Below are positions 43,995-53,226 of a DNA stretch of 64,000 nucleotides, one piece after another. A program made the position numbers and the translations under genes. This DNA is from Burkholderia sp. 4M9327F10 (GTDB lineage Bacteria; Pseudomonadota; Gammaproteobacteria; Burkholderiales; Burkholderiaceae): the NCBI RefSeq assembly GCF_005503145.1, contig NZ_SCNV01000032.1, positions 32,752 to 96,751 on the forward strand, given 5' to 3'. Positions within the stretch are counted from its first letter, which is position 1, and each line of letters begins with the position of its first letter. The notes beneath the pieces were generated by a model. It worked only from the letters and a program-made list of their open reading frames with translations. It had not been told where the DNA came from and did not search any database.

Positions 43995-45202
43995 AACTCC
44001 TGCGAACCTTTGTTTCGGACCGGAACGCCCCGGTCGCCGCACGCCTCTTTCTAGCACTGCTCGAGAGGCTGCATGTGGGCCACCTCACGCTCTCGACCCC
44101 GGACGGTGCGCAGCGCATCTACGGCGATCCTCATGCGCTGCCAGGCGCCCGGCTCACGCTCACGGACTGGCGCGCCTGCGCAGCGATCCTGCGCGCCGGT
44201 GACATCGGATTTGCCGAAGCCTGGCGCGCGGGCTGGGTCGAGACACCCGATCTCGTCGGATTGCTGCGGCTCGCGATACGCAACGAGGACGCGTTGCCCC
44301 GCACAGTGTCCGGCGGCCCCGCCGCGCGCGTGTGGTACGTCCTGCGGCATGCATTGAGGCGCAACACGCATGCCGGCAGCCGGCGAAATATTCACGCGCA
44401 CTATGATCTCGGCAATGCGTTTTACGCACTGTGGCTCGATTCAACGCTCACCTATTCGGGCGCGCTGTTCGACGGCAATCCGAACCTGCCGCTCGAGGAT
44501 GCGCAAGCCGTGAAGTATCAACGCATCGTCGAAACGCTTGGTTTGCGCGCCGGCATGCACGTGCTCGAGATCGGTTGTGGCTGGGGCGCCTTCGCCATTC
44601 ACGCTGCACGACAGGGCATTCATGTGCACGGCATCACGATTTCGGCCGCGCAACTTGAAGCCGCCCAGATTCGCGTGAACGAAGCCGGCGTCGCCGACCG
44701 GGTGAAACTGGAGTTGCTTGACTACCGGGATCTGCGAGGGAGTTACGACGCGGTCGTCTCCATCGAAATGTTCGAAGCGGTGGGGGAGTCTTATTGGCCG
44801 GTATGGTTCAACGGGCTGCGCAAGCGGCTCAAGCCGGGTGCGAAGGCACTCGTGCAGTCGATCACCATTGGCGACGCACGCTTTTGCGCGTACCGCTCGT
44901 CGAGCGACTTTATCCGCGAGTTCATCTTTCCCGGCGGCATGCTGCCTTCACCCGAACGGTTCATTGCCGCAGCGAGCCGATCCGGACTCCGTGCGCAGCG
45001 TTCGCTGGCATTCGGTCACGACTACGCACGCACGCTGCGATGCTGGCGGGAGCGGTTTGAAGTCCAGATCGACACCGTGCGCATGCAGGGCTTCGACGAG
45101 ACATTCATCCGCACCTGGCGACTGTACCTCGCGTACTGCGAGGCGGGTTTTCTGGAGGGGCGCACGGATGTGATGCATTTTGTCGTTTCACCGGCAGCCT
45201 GA
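43991..45202 (+). CDS. cyclopropane-fatty-acid-synthase-like SAM methyltransferase
   Basis: 403 aa. The start codon overlaps the DUF1365 stop (ATGA). An N-terminal ~120-residue lipid-binding-like domain precedes the methyltransferase: NIHAHYDLGNAFYALWLDSTLTYS (family signature), the SAM loop VLEIGCGWGAFAIHAARQG, VSIEMFEAVGESYWPVWF and IREFIFPGGMLPSPE. The reaction is methylene or methyl transfer to the double bond of a phospholipid acyl chain. It is shorter at the N-terminus than some classical Cfa proteins but has all core motifs. Confidence 0.92.
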   Translation: MKLLRTFVSDRNAPVAARLFLALLERLHVGHLTLSTPDGAQRIYGDPHALPGARLTLTDWRACAAILRAGDIGFAEAWRAGWVETPDLVGLLRLAIRNEDALPRTVSGGPAARVWYVLRHALRRNTHAGSRRNIHAHYDLGNAFYALWLDSTLTYSGALFDGNPNLPLEDAQAVKYQRIVETLGLRAGMHVLEIGCGWGAFAIHAARQGIHVHGITISAAQLEAAQIRVNEAGVADRVKLELLDYRDLRGSYDAVVSIEMFEAVGESYWPVWFNGLRKRLKPGAKALVQSITIGDARFCAYRSSSDFIREFIFPGGMLPSPERFIAAASRSGLRAQRSLAFGHDYARTLRCWRERFEVQIDTVRMQGFDETFIRTWRLYLAYCEAGFLEGRTDVMHFVVSPAA

Positions 45203-45203
45203 C

Positions 45204-45716
45204 ATGCGTGCGCTCGCCGTGTGGCTGTTCGCGCTATGTTGTGCCCCGGCGTGGGGAAGCTGGAAAGATGAAGTCCCGTTGGCGCGACTGCTCGGTGAAG
45301 GCGAATTCTGCCTGCTCGGCTTCTGCCTGTATGACGCGCAGCTTTGGGGCCGGCAGTTGCCGATTGATTACAGCACGCCCTTCGCACTGGTGCTCATCTA
45401 CGAGCGGCACATCAGTCGCGAGCGCCTGACGGATACCGGTGTCGATGAAATCCGGCGACTGGCGGTCCCGCCTCCGCCGGCCGATACACTCGCGCGCTGG
45501 CGCGAGGACATGCTGCGTGCCTTTACCGATGTCGCGCCGGGCGATTCGCTGTGCGGCGTATTCCTGCCCGGGATAGGCGCCCGTTTCTACGCAAACGGCC
45601 AACTCACGGCCGAGATCGACGACCCCGGCTTCGCGCGGGCCTTTTTCGGCATCTGGCTTGATCCGCAGACTCGTGCACAACGGCTGCGCAGCCAGCTACT
45701 TGGGGGCGCGCGGTGA
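45204..45716 (+). CDS. chalcone-isomerase-like secreted protein
   Basis: 170 aa. A signal peptide (ALAVWLFALCCAPAWG) is followed by the chalcone isomerase-like fold seen in bacterial periplasmic proteins (CLLGFCLYDAQLWG, FALVLIYERHISRERLTDTG, DSLCGVFLPGIGARFYANG, FARAFFGIWLDPQTR). The fold binds fatty acids in relatives. It starts 1 bp after the methyltransferase stop, so it is coupled to it. A lipid-carrier role is plausible (inference). Confidence 0.85.
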   Translation: MRALAVWLFALCCAPAWGSWKDEVPLARLLGEGEFCLLGFCLYDAQLWGRQLPIDYSTPFALVLIYERHISRERLTDTGVDEIRRLAVPPPPADTLARWREDMLRAFTDVAPGDSLCGVFLPGIGARFYANGQLTAEIDDPGFARAFFGIWLDPQTRAQRLRSQLLGGAR

Positions 45717-45745
45717 CACACAAATGGCAGTCGCGGTAGCGAATC

Positions 45746-46363
45746 ATGCATACAGACTCGCACGACACCGGGCAGCAAACCGCTTCGACGGGAGAGTCGA
45801 CTGAACCGGCGCCGGCCGACGGGCGGCCATCACAGCAACGGTCCGCGATACTGCGTTATGTGGTCCTGGGCCAGGCCGGCTGGTTCATCTGCGTAATCAG
45901 TGCCGCACGCGGCGCAGGGTGGATTGGCGTGCTGTTCGCTGCCGGCGTCGTGGCTTATCACCTTGCGAACGCGATCCGGCCGTGGCGTGAGGCGCGGCTC
46001 GTCGGTGTGGCCACCCTGATCGGCTGGATGTGGGAGAGCGTCCTCGTGCACGCCGGGCTGCTTGCCTACCCGAACGGAATCGTGATCGCCGGTACGGCGC
46101 CGTACTGGATGGCGGGCCTGTGGGCATTGTTCGCCGTTCAATTCAATGTCCTCCTTGTCTGGCTGGGCCGGCGCTGGCTGCTTGCGGCGCTGTCGGGCTT
46201 AGTCGCCGGTCCACTGTCATTCCGTGCGGGCGCGGCCCTCGGCGCCGTCCAGTTCGCGAAGACAGACGCTGCACTGCTCGCACTGGCGCTCGGCTGGTCG
46301 ATCCTGCTTCCGGGCATGCTGTGGCTTGCGCGACGGTGGGACGGAATGCACCCCGCCCCATAG
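45746..46363 (+). CDS. DUF2878 family membrane protein
   Basis: 205 aa with a ~35-residue polar N-terminus and about five membrane segments (YVVLGQAGWFICVISAARG, WIGVLFAAGVVAYHLANAI, LIGWMWESVLVHAGLL, PYWMAGLWALFAVQFNVLLVWL and the last near 180-200). DUF2878 proteins are typical late genes of this lipid-modification cluster; function unknown. It is the last gene of the rightward operon and converges on the second methyltransferase. Confidence 0.85.
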   Translation: MHTDSHDTGQQTASTGESTEPAPADGRPSQQRSAILRYVVLGQAGWFICVISAARGAGWIGVLFAAGVVAYHLANAIRPWREARLVGVATLIGWMWESVLVHAGLLAYPNGIVIAGTAPYWMAGLWALFAVQFNVLLVWLGRRWLLAALSGLVAGPLSFRAGAALGAVQFAKTDAALLALALGWSILLPGMLWLARRWDGMHPAP

Positions 46364-46397
46364 CCATCGGTTTGCGGCTGCGTCGCGCTCCGCGCTT

Positions 46398-47498
46398 CTA
46401 GCGCTTTTCGAACAGATAGTGTGCAACGCCCCACTCGTTGCCACGCCTGTATCCGAACAGCTCGGCGACCGCCATGTAGAACATGCGCCAGCGCTGGAAC
46501 CAGCGCGCGGCGTCCCGCGCACCGTAGGTTTCGACCAGGATCGGCATCACGGACGCGCGCACCGCATCCAGCCGGGCCAGCCAGGCGTTTGCGGTACATG
46601 CATAGTGGGTACCACTCACCCACCAGCGACGCGTAATCCGAAGGTCGTCCTGGAAGTTCAGCAGCAGCGTCTCAGACGGCATCGTGCCGCCCGTGAAAAA
46701 ATATTTCGACATCCAGTCGCCGCGGTCTCGCACCTCGAAGTGGTAGGCCAGCATGCGGTGGGCGAACAGATGGACAAACAGCCGCCCACCCGGGCGCATC
46801 CAGCCCGCAATTCGAGCCAGCAAGGCACCGTAGTTCTTCACATGCTCAAACATCTCGATTGACAGGACGCGATCGAAAGATCCGTCGACCGGCATTCCGG
46901 CAAGCCCGGCATCGGCGATATCGCAGGTCACCACAGTCAGATTCTTCAGCCCCTTGCTGGCGGCCTGCGCTTCAATGTACGCACGCTGACCTCGCGAATT
47001 GGACAGCGCAACGATCGACGACTTCGGATAGCGCGCCGCAAGCCACAGCGACAGGGAACCCCAGCCGCAGCCAAGATCGAGAATGTGCTGGCCATCGGCG
47101 AGTTCCGCGCGCTGCGCGTAGAGCTCCAGCATCGCTTCCTCAGCCTGTGCCAGCGTCTCCGTGCCGCGCGGATAGAGGCAGCACGAATACTTGAGGTGCG
47201 GGCCAAGATGGGCGGCGAAGAACGAAGCCGGCACCTCATAGTGCTGGCTGTTAGCGACGTCCGTTGCGATGGCGATCGGACTCGCGCGGAGCTCGTCGAT
47301 CAGCGCACCGAAACGGCGTGCGCAAAGCTCGCCATCGTCGCGCCCCTCATCAACGAGACGTTGCCGGATTAATCGGCGCATGCCCGCTCGCACCATGCCA
47401 TCCGGTAACCATCCATCCTCGCACAACCGGATCAGTAAGCCTTCATCCGTGCCCGCATGTGCAGTCGCGGACAACGATTCTGTGGATGTAACGGGCAT
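46398..47498 (-). CDS. second Cfa-like SAM methyltransferase
   Basis: 366 aa from the ATG at 47498 (GGAG 9 bp upstream). Motifs: SQHYEVPASFFAAHLGPHLKYSCCLYPRG, the SAM loop ILDLGCGWGSLSLWLAAR, LSIEMFEHVKNYGALLARI, and KYFFTGGTMPSE. It differs from the 43991 enzyme in lacking the long N-terminal domain and in having FEHV and HHYEVP-like rather than NAFYALW features. It is closer to the group with furan- or methyl-branched-fatty-acid methylases than to classic Cfa (inference). It follows DUF1295 by 59 bp in a leftward operon. Confidence 0.9.
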   Translation of the reverse strand: MPVTSTESLSATAHAGTDEGLLIRLCEDGWLPDGMVRAGMRRLIRQRLVDEGRDDGELCARRFGALIDELRASPIAIATDVANSQHYEVPASFFAAHLGPHLKYSCCLYPRGTETLAQAEEAMLELYAQRAELADGQHILDLGCGWGSLSLWLAARYPKSSIVALSNSRGQRAYIEAQAASKGLKNLTVVTCDIADAGLAGMPVDGSFDRVLSIEMFEHVKNYGALLARIAGWMRPGGRLFVHLFAHRMLAYHFEVRDRGDWMSKYFFTGGTMPSETLLLNFQDDLRITRRWWVSGTHYACTANAWLARLDAVRASVMPILVETYGARDAARWFQRWRMFYMAVAELFGYRRGNEWGVAHYLFEKR

Positions 47499-47557
47499 TT
47501 CAGAATCTCCATGTAAGTGACAACACGCTTCGCGCGCGTCATCGCCGGCGGTGACGT

Positions 47558-48352
47558 TCAGACACGGCTGCGCGGCCGCTTGCGCGGCGGCCACGGAACG
47601 AAGGGACTCGTAACCTGCATGTACTCCTCGTAGCCCGGTCGCGTCTTCAGCGACCGCTGCTCAAGGAGCGGGACACCCGAGAGCTTCATCAGCAACCACG
47701 TCATCAGCAGTGGCGGCACCAGCGTCAGCCAGGCCCAGGGCGAGCCGATCGAAAGTGCGATATAGGTGACCCAATGCATGCATTCGAAGAAATAGTTCGG
47801 ATGCCGCGAGTAGCGCCATAGACCATCCCGGCAGACTGCGCTGCGATTTCCAGGCTTCGCGCCAAATCGGGAAAGCTGGCGGTCCGCCAATGCCTCGCCT
47901 CCGGTCGAAATGACCCAAACCGATAACGCGACAATGATCCAGAACGGTGTGGGCCCATCCGAGCGATAGCTGGGCACGGCAAACGCGAGCGACAGGATCA
48001 TCGAAACCAGCACCTGGAGCTGGAATAGCCAGAACATCCGGACGTTGGCTGAAGGCCCCCATTCTTCGCGGAAGCGACGATATCGTGCGTCTTCCGGCTG
48101 CCTCCAGTTGCGGCGCCACAGATGCGTACCAAGGCGCGCGCCCCACAGTGCGCCAGCCAACGCCACGAGCGTGCGGCTTGAGCCGCTGCCGGTGCCCATG
48201 AACCCGTAGAGCAATGCGACCGCCCCGAGAGAGAAGGCCCATACGGGATCGATCATGCCGGCATTGCGGCTTTTTATTTGCCATGCCCAGACAGCCGTAA
48301 AGAGCACTTCGAGCAGAACGAAGGCGCTCAGTGCGCATATTGCCGGTGGCAT
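47558..48352 (-). CDS. DUF1295 membrane protein (steroid 5-alpha-reductase-like)
   Basis: 264 aa with about seven membrane segments. The conserved GLWRYSRHPNYFFECMHWVTYIAL and the terminal KTRPGYEEYMQVTSPFVPWPP define the family, related to steroid reductases and isoprenylcysteine methyltransferases. AAGGAGGAAGAC lies directly before the ATG at 48352. It may reduce or otherwise modify a membrane lipid in concert with the methyltransferase downstream. The long in-frame upstream extension is not needed. Confidence 0.92.
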   Translation of the reverse strand: MPPAICALSAFVLLEVLFTAVWAWQIKSRNAGMIDPVWAFSLGAVALLYGFMGTGSGSSRTLVALAGALWGARLGTHLWRRNWRQPEDARYRRFREEWGPSANVRMFWLFQLQVLVSMILSLAFAVPSYRSDGPTPFWIIVALSVWVISTGGEALADRQLSRFGAKPGNRSAVCRDGLWRYSRHPNYFFECMHWVTYIALSIGSPWAWLTLVPPLLMTWLLMKLSGVPLLEQRSLKTRPGYEEYMQVTSPFVPWPPRKRPRSRV

Positions 48353-48805
48353 GTCTTCCTCCTTGTCTGTTGGGGCGTTTGCGTATTCGCCGTTCTGGGA
48401 CCGGACGCGGGCTGTGAACGCGTATTGGCGCTTCTTCGCGGTCAGTCCGATATGTATACGCAATGGTGGGCGCTTTGGATGCGCGAACGGGAACACAAGG
48501 CGTCCATGATCGAGGAAACGCGGTTCGCGGTCAGCGTTTTGGTGCAGGTGACTTCCAGCTTTTTCAGGCTCTTGCAAAACACCATTGACGATTTTTCAGA
48601 TCGACATGCATCCGACAACCAATCCGATTCGTATGGGGCTCTGAGGGCTCGTTTAGCCGATCTAATGTTCTCCGGCACTTCACCGAAGAACGGTGTGCCC
48701 TCGCGTCCGCGATTTGCATCCGTGCATCGCGCAGTTGTCCTGTTGCCTCCGCGCAAGCGTCACGTGTTTCGCGGCGTTCCGGCGAACTTTCTGAGGAGCA
48801 TGACC
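48353..48805. other. divergent intergenic region
   Basis: 453 bp between the DUF1295 start (leftward) and the ferritin-like/AraC chimera (rightward). It should hold both promoters. The open frame running through it into the chimera has no ribosome site, and I see no gene in it. Confidence 0.5.
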
Positions 48806-49867
48806 ATGTCCGACATCAAGGCTGATTCAGCAGCTCTTATGGATGTTTTCGACCGTCGGGTCGAGAGGCGCCTGAAGCGCCGGCAATTTTTCAGGAATGC
48901 TGGCGGACTGGGCCTCGGTCTTGTCGGCGGTACGTTGATCAGCGCCTGCGGCGGCGGGTCCGGCATCTCCTCGATGGCGCAGACCACCGCGCCGTCAGAT
49001 GAAGAGATTCTCAATTTCGCGCTCAACCTTGAGTATCTCGAAGCCCAGTTCTATACGTACGCAACGACCGGCAGCGGTTTGCCGGCCAGCATGCTAACTG
49101 GCGTCGGCACGCAGGGCACAGTCAGCGCAGGCGCGCAGGTACGGGCGGCTCTCATGGGTGTGCGCAAATATCAAAGCCTGATATCCGATGGCGGCCGTCT
49201 GCAATTGCTGGGCGGCACCGGTTCAAGCTGGCTGATCTGCCATCCGGTCCAGGGCAATCTCGCCTTTAGTCCTCACCAGATAGAAGCGGCGCTGTCCGCG
49301 ATGGTGACCGCTGTGCATTGGGTCCATCCCGACCCCGCACCGCCTCAGCGGGTGTACTTCAGCCACGAGCGCCTGGGTCCGCTTGCCGGCTATCGCAAGA
49401 TATTCCGCTGCCCGGTTGAGTTCCAGCAGGCCTATAACGGCCTTCTGGTCGACAACGCCGTACTGGACTGCCCGCTACCGCAGGGGAACGCCCAGTTGTC
49501 ACATATCCACGAGCAGTTGGCGAGCAACAGACTGCAAACGATGCAATCCAGCCAGGCTGCAAATGAGGCGCTACTGGCGTGGCTGCATGCGCACATCGGC
49601 CCTCCGCTGCCCACGCGCGCAGAGGCAGCCGCGGCTTTCGGCCTGACGGAGCGGACGCTGGCACGCCGGCTTCAGTCGCTCGGCACCAGCTTCACCGAAC
49701 TGCTGGATGCTGTGCGATGCGACATCGCGATGCAGCAGGTCCGCGAGACAAACAGGTTGCTGACAGACATCGCGCATGATCTGGGGTTCGCAGGCCTTAG
49801 CCCATTTCACCGGGCCTTTCGGCGCTGGACGGGATCGGGGCCCGGACAGTGGCGACGCAGCAATTGA
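48806..49867 (+). pseudogene. in-frame chimera: ferritin-like lipoprotein N-half fused to AraC regulator C-half
   Basis: 353 codons, start ATG 7 bp after GAGGAG. Residues 1-112 are the start of a ferritin-like exported protein: RRLKRRQFFRNAGG twin-arginine-like signal, GTLISACGGGSG, then EILNFALNLEYLEAQFYTYA, the first ferritin_2 helix. At about residue 113 the text changes to an AraC regulator of the OruR type: RKYQSLISDGGRLQLL, then FGLTERTLARRLQSLG and LTDIAHDLGFAGLSPFHRAFR, the two HTH units. The ferritin part lacks its remaining helices and the AraC part lacks its first ~80 residues, so a deletion probably joined two genes in frame (junction near 49141). It would export or misplace a DNA-binding domain and is unlikely to work as either parent. 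Confidence 0.75.
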
Positions 49868-50240
49868 CGTGATCCGCGAGAATAAAATCAGCCTAAGGAA
49901 CGGACTGTAAGTCATTGATCGAGAAGATTTAGGGCCGCCCTGGCCACACAAACGCAAAGTCAGTCACGAAGCGATAGAACCGTGGTCCGGAGATATCGCT
50001 GCGTAATAAAGTCAGTAGCTCGCTATTCTCTGTCAATTTCGGGCGCGTTCGTGATCGGTAATCGCCGGAGAGTTCAGCCATGAAATTTAGCGGCTCCGTG
50101 TGGCCTTGGTTTCACTCCAAGCTCGGATTCAATCCCCACCACGATAGAGCGTTGCATCGAGTCGCCGGACTTCGCCATCTTGCTCCACCTGAACAAGTTG
50201 ACGATAAACCTCGCTCCTGGTTAGCCCGGCGCCCTCGCGT
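49868..50240. other. intergenic, no gene seen
   Basis: About 370 bp after the chimera. An open frame of 79 codons starting at 50080 overlaps the lipocalin remnant on the other strand and looks non-coding. No promoter was recognised. Confidence 0.4.
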
Positions 50241-50393
50241 CTATTTCACTTTCTCCCATATCAAGGTGACAACGCTCATCTTGCCGTCAACAAAGAAGCG
50301 AAACGGTGGAGTCGTGTAGATCAAACGATCGCCGTCGACCTTAACTTGCCTGACCTGTGTCGTTCCCGTCCAGGATTCGTTCCACGACAAATC
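50241..50393 (-). pseudogene. 3' remnant of a lipocalin-like domain gene
   Basis: The leftward frame reads SWNESWTGTTQVRQVKVDGD, then RLIYTTPPFRF up to VVTLIWEKVK and a stop. This is the typical end of small lipocalin-like domain proteins (WxGT-Q-R, a DGD strand, TxPP, a closing L-W-E-K strand). Only about 48 C-terminal residues remain; upstream the frame meets a stop where the headless LysR gene begins in the opposite direction. Confidence 0.65.
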
Positions 50394-51010
50394 TCACCCT
50401 GAGGTTACCGTCCACGCTTGCGATTCGCTGGTTGCTGCCACGGCTGCAAGTGATCAATCTCGCCCTGCCTCGGACAGAATTGCGCATCTATACGTCGGCA
50501 GACGATACGCCGGATTTCACTGCGCCCGACGTCGACGCCATGGTTGTGCGTGGATCTGGACATTGGGCAGGCATGGACGCGATACCGCTGTTCCAAGAAT
50601 GCCTGACGCCGATGTGTACGAGCGAACTGGCCGCATCGCTGAAATCGGTCGCTGACCTTGCTCGGATCAAGTTGCTCCACCCGGGACACGGCCACGGCGA
50701 ATGGCGATGCTGGCTCGATCGTGTTGGAGCGACCCAAACCGACATCAGTGGCGGACTCGTCTTCGATACCCTCGAATTAACGCTCACCGCTGCGGCACAG
50801 GGACATGGCGTTGCAATTGGCGACCCTCGGATGGCGAAGGACCGCCTTGAGGCGGGAGCTCTCGTCATGCCGTTCAGCGAGGTTGTGCAAAACGGTCTGG
50901 GCTATTTCCTTGTTTTTCCCTCACAACGCTCCGCACAAAAAAAGATTCGCGCACTCGCTGACATCTTGATCCGGCTCGCGCAAGAAGACCCGCCGATACC
51001 GGCTCGATAA
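50387..51010 (+). pseudogene. LysR regulator fragment without HTH domain
   Basis: About 207 codons encode only the effector-binding half of a GcvA-like LysR regulator: LTLRLPSTLAIRWLLPRLQV, ELRIYTSADDTPDF, VDAMVVRGSGHWAGMDAIPLF, LTAAAQGHGVAIGD. The ~85-residue DNA-binding part is absent, cut at the same point where the lipocalin remnant ends. No ribosome site precedes any internal start, so it is probably not expressed as a regulator. Confidence 0.8.
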
Positions 51011-51183
51011 GCGGCCGCCAGATCACTCGAGGCGCAGCCACGCGCATGCACAGCCGAGGGACGCAAGCAGAATCCTGGAGCCATCGAAGAAACTCCGCCG
51101 TGAATCACTGGAGTCTTACGAAATTCAGCCACTTGGTCTGTGCAGGTGCGCCGGATCAGCACAGCCCATCGACCGCGCACGGC

Positions 51184-53226
51184 CTAACGCACCGCGTCCA
51201 GCGCAACGTTGGACTGCCCTTTCTTGAAGAGATCATATTGCTCGGAGGTTCCGAAGAAGACCTCGCCGGTCGTATTCGGACCGACACCCTTCACGTTGAG
51301 GGTTCCTGAATATTGCCAAAGCGTCCAAGGGTTTCGGCCACGCAACTGGGTCCCCGAAGCACCGTAGCTACCGAGCCAGATCATGAACTCGTCGCTACGC
51401 TCGTCGACGAATGTTGAGAGATTGTTGCGATTGCCATAGAGCAAGGGTGTCTTGCCGTAATGCGTCCGCAAATCGGACGCGAATTTAAGAATCGCAGCCT
51501 TGGCGCTTTCAAGCCCAGCGGCGTTGAGACAGGCCAATTGGTGACTGTCCTCGCCTTCGGGGTTCACGACTTCGATCGCGACGGGTAGCGCCTCGCGATC
51601 GACCGGGACGATGCGGGAAAGTTGAGCCAATTGCGCGACGGGGGAACGGCAAAAGTCAAATTTAACATAGGCGCCCCGATCGATTCCCAGCGCCTTGATG
51701 TGCGACCAGCGCTCAGGGAAGGTGGTATCTGGTCCGCCCCAACCGATTGCACGCGCATAGATGAAGCTAGGGCGTGGCATTTCAGCAAACGCTTGCCAAT
51801 CGATTTTCCCGTCTGCGGATGAGAAGTCATATCCCTGCATGGGATAGATATCTGGCGCCTTGAATATCTTGATGTCCGGCCGACCGACAATACTGCTGAC
51901 CGGGCCAGGCGGCAGAGCTATTGAGGCCTGGCGTGGCTCCACTGCCGAAACCGGCGATAGGCCAACGTTCACTGGTGGCGGCGCGCCAGTTAAAGCAGAT
52001 CCCTTTTTTGCCGGGATGGGGGCGCTCGAGATCGCATCACCAGCTAAAGCCGAACCTGCGACGTCATTCCCGAGCCCAAAGCTCCCGGCGCTGTCCGTTG
52101 GGTTGGTTGGCGCGGTATCCGGCCCATTATAGGCATCCGCCGCAGCCATCGCGGGGCCGCTGCCACGATCGGACAAGAAGAAGAAACCGCCTAACGCAAC
52201 TCCCGACTGTGCAGGTCCGATCCAGGGATCGCTAAGGTTAAAATTCGGATCAGACGATGCGCGCTCGTGAGCGATCCGGGTATAGGCACTCGTAAGATAA
52301 GTGGTCAGTGCGGACGTGCGTGTCAGTCCGCTCTGCTGTACTTTGCTTCCGTCGATGGAAACCGTGCTGTAGGCATCCCAATAGAGCGGATCGGCCACTC
52401 CCTGGGTAACGCCATCGATGAGAAGATCGAAGAAGACGCTGCCACGCGAAGAGTCGAGTGCCGGCACAAGATCATTCGCGGAGCCAGCAGTAATGGCGTA
52501 CGAACCCGGCTTCGCGAATGCGTCGGGGTTCCCACCCAGAGAACCTTCTCTGAAGAAACCTCCGCCATAGCATGCGTTGATCAGCGTGAGGACATGAAAA
52601 TAGCGGCCGGCCAGATTCTCAACGTCCGTGGCAAACTCCTGCATCTTGTACATGCCCATCGAACCATTAACGTCGCTTGCCGTTCCCAGAACGAACGCCG
52701 CCATCGTGTCGGCCGTGCCGTCAGACTTGCCGTAGCGTCCATGGCCCGAATAAGCGATTAAAAGCCGGGCCTTCTTTTGAAATTCAGCGGCGCGATTGAC
52801 GAGATAGTCCTCGAGAAAATAGTTGATGTTGTCGACAGTCGCGTCCTCGTTGCGGAGAACGATCACTTCATCGAACTTCTGCTCGCGGACTAGAAAGTCC
52901 GCGAGTCGAGTCCCGTCCACTGCCGCGGCGGATATGTCATGGCCGGGCATGTTCGGATATTTATCGATCGCGATGATGAGGCCTATCGAGCGCGTTTCGG
53001 CGGCGGTTTTGACGCCGACTGCGTCAGCTATCCGAGTGTCGAGTGGCGCATTGGCATCCGAATTGAAGTGCACGAAAAACCGGCAGAAGCGCTCCTCGCG
53101 CGCCGGGGCGCCATTTGCACATGTGCCTGAAAAGGGAGGCGTCTGCGCTGCGGCGCTTGTCAGCAGGCAAACAAGCCATGTGAGCCCGCTACGCAGCAGC
53201 CACAAACGGGCGACCCGAAGCTTCAT
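51184..53226 (-). CDS. secreted caspase-like protease fused to a GH25-like domain
   Basis: 680 aa. A signal peptide (LTWLVCLLTSAAAQ) is followed by a caspase (peptidase C14) p20-like domain at about 80-300: GLIIAIDKYPNMPGHDISAA, catalytic His162 in IAYSGHGRYG, catalytic Cys219 in TLINACYGGGFF. A ~100-residue Ala/Pro/Gly linker (355-450) leads to a C-terminal GH25 lysozyme-like domain (460-670: PMQGYDFSSADGKIDW, FMIWLGSYGASG, WTLWQYSGTLNVKGVG). Asp467 is kept, but where active GH25 enzymes have DxE this one reads LPVAIEVVN, so it may bind rather than cut murein. Its ATG overlaps the stop of the upstream GH25 gene. Role unknown; a periplasmic or secreted protease anchored to peptidoglycan is the simplest reading. 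Confidence 0.9.
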   Translation of the reverse strand: MKLRVARLWLLRSGLTWLVCLLTSAAAQTPPFSGTCANGAPAREERFCRFFVHFNSDANAPLDTRIADAVGVKTAAETRSIGLIIAIDKYPNMPGHDISAAAVDGTRLADFLVREQKFDEVIVLRNEDATVDNINYFLEDYLVNRAAEFQKKARLLIAYSGHGRYGKSDGTADTMAAFVLGTASDVNGSMGMYKMQEFATDVENLAGRYFHVLTLINACYGGGFFREGSLGGNPDAFAKPGSYAITAGSANDLVPALDSSRGSVFFDLLIDGVTQGVADPLYWDAYSTVSIDGSKVQQSGLTRTSALTTYLTSAYTRIAHERASSDPNFNLSDPWIGPAQSGVALGGFFFLSDRGSGPAMAAADAYNGPDTAPTNPTDSAGSFGLGNDVAGSALAGDAISSAPIPAKKGSALTGAPPPVNVGLSPVSAVEPRQASIALPPGPVSSIVGRPDIKIFKAPDIYPMQGYDFSSADGKIDWQAFAEMPRPSFIYARAIGWGGPDTTFPERWSHIKALGIDRGAYVKFDFCRSPVAQLAQLSRIVPVDREALPVAIEVVNPEGEDSHQLACLNAAGLESAKAAILKFASDLRTHYGKTPLLYGNRNNLSTFVDERSDEFMIWLGSYGASGTQLRGRNPWTLWQYSGTLNVKGVGPNTTGEVFFGTSEQYDLFKKGQSNVALDAVR

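Noticed and set aside
50080..50319. 79-codon rightward open frame
   Set aside because: It overlaps the lipocalin remnant on the other strand, whose text is clearly protein-like.
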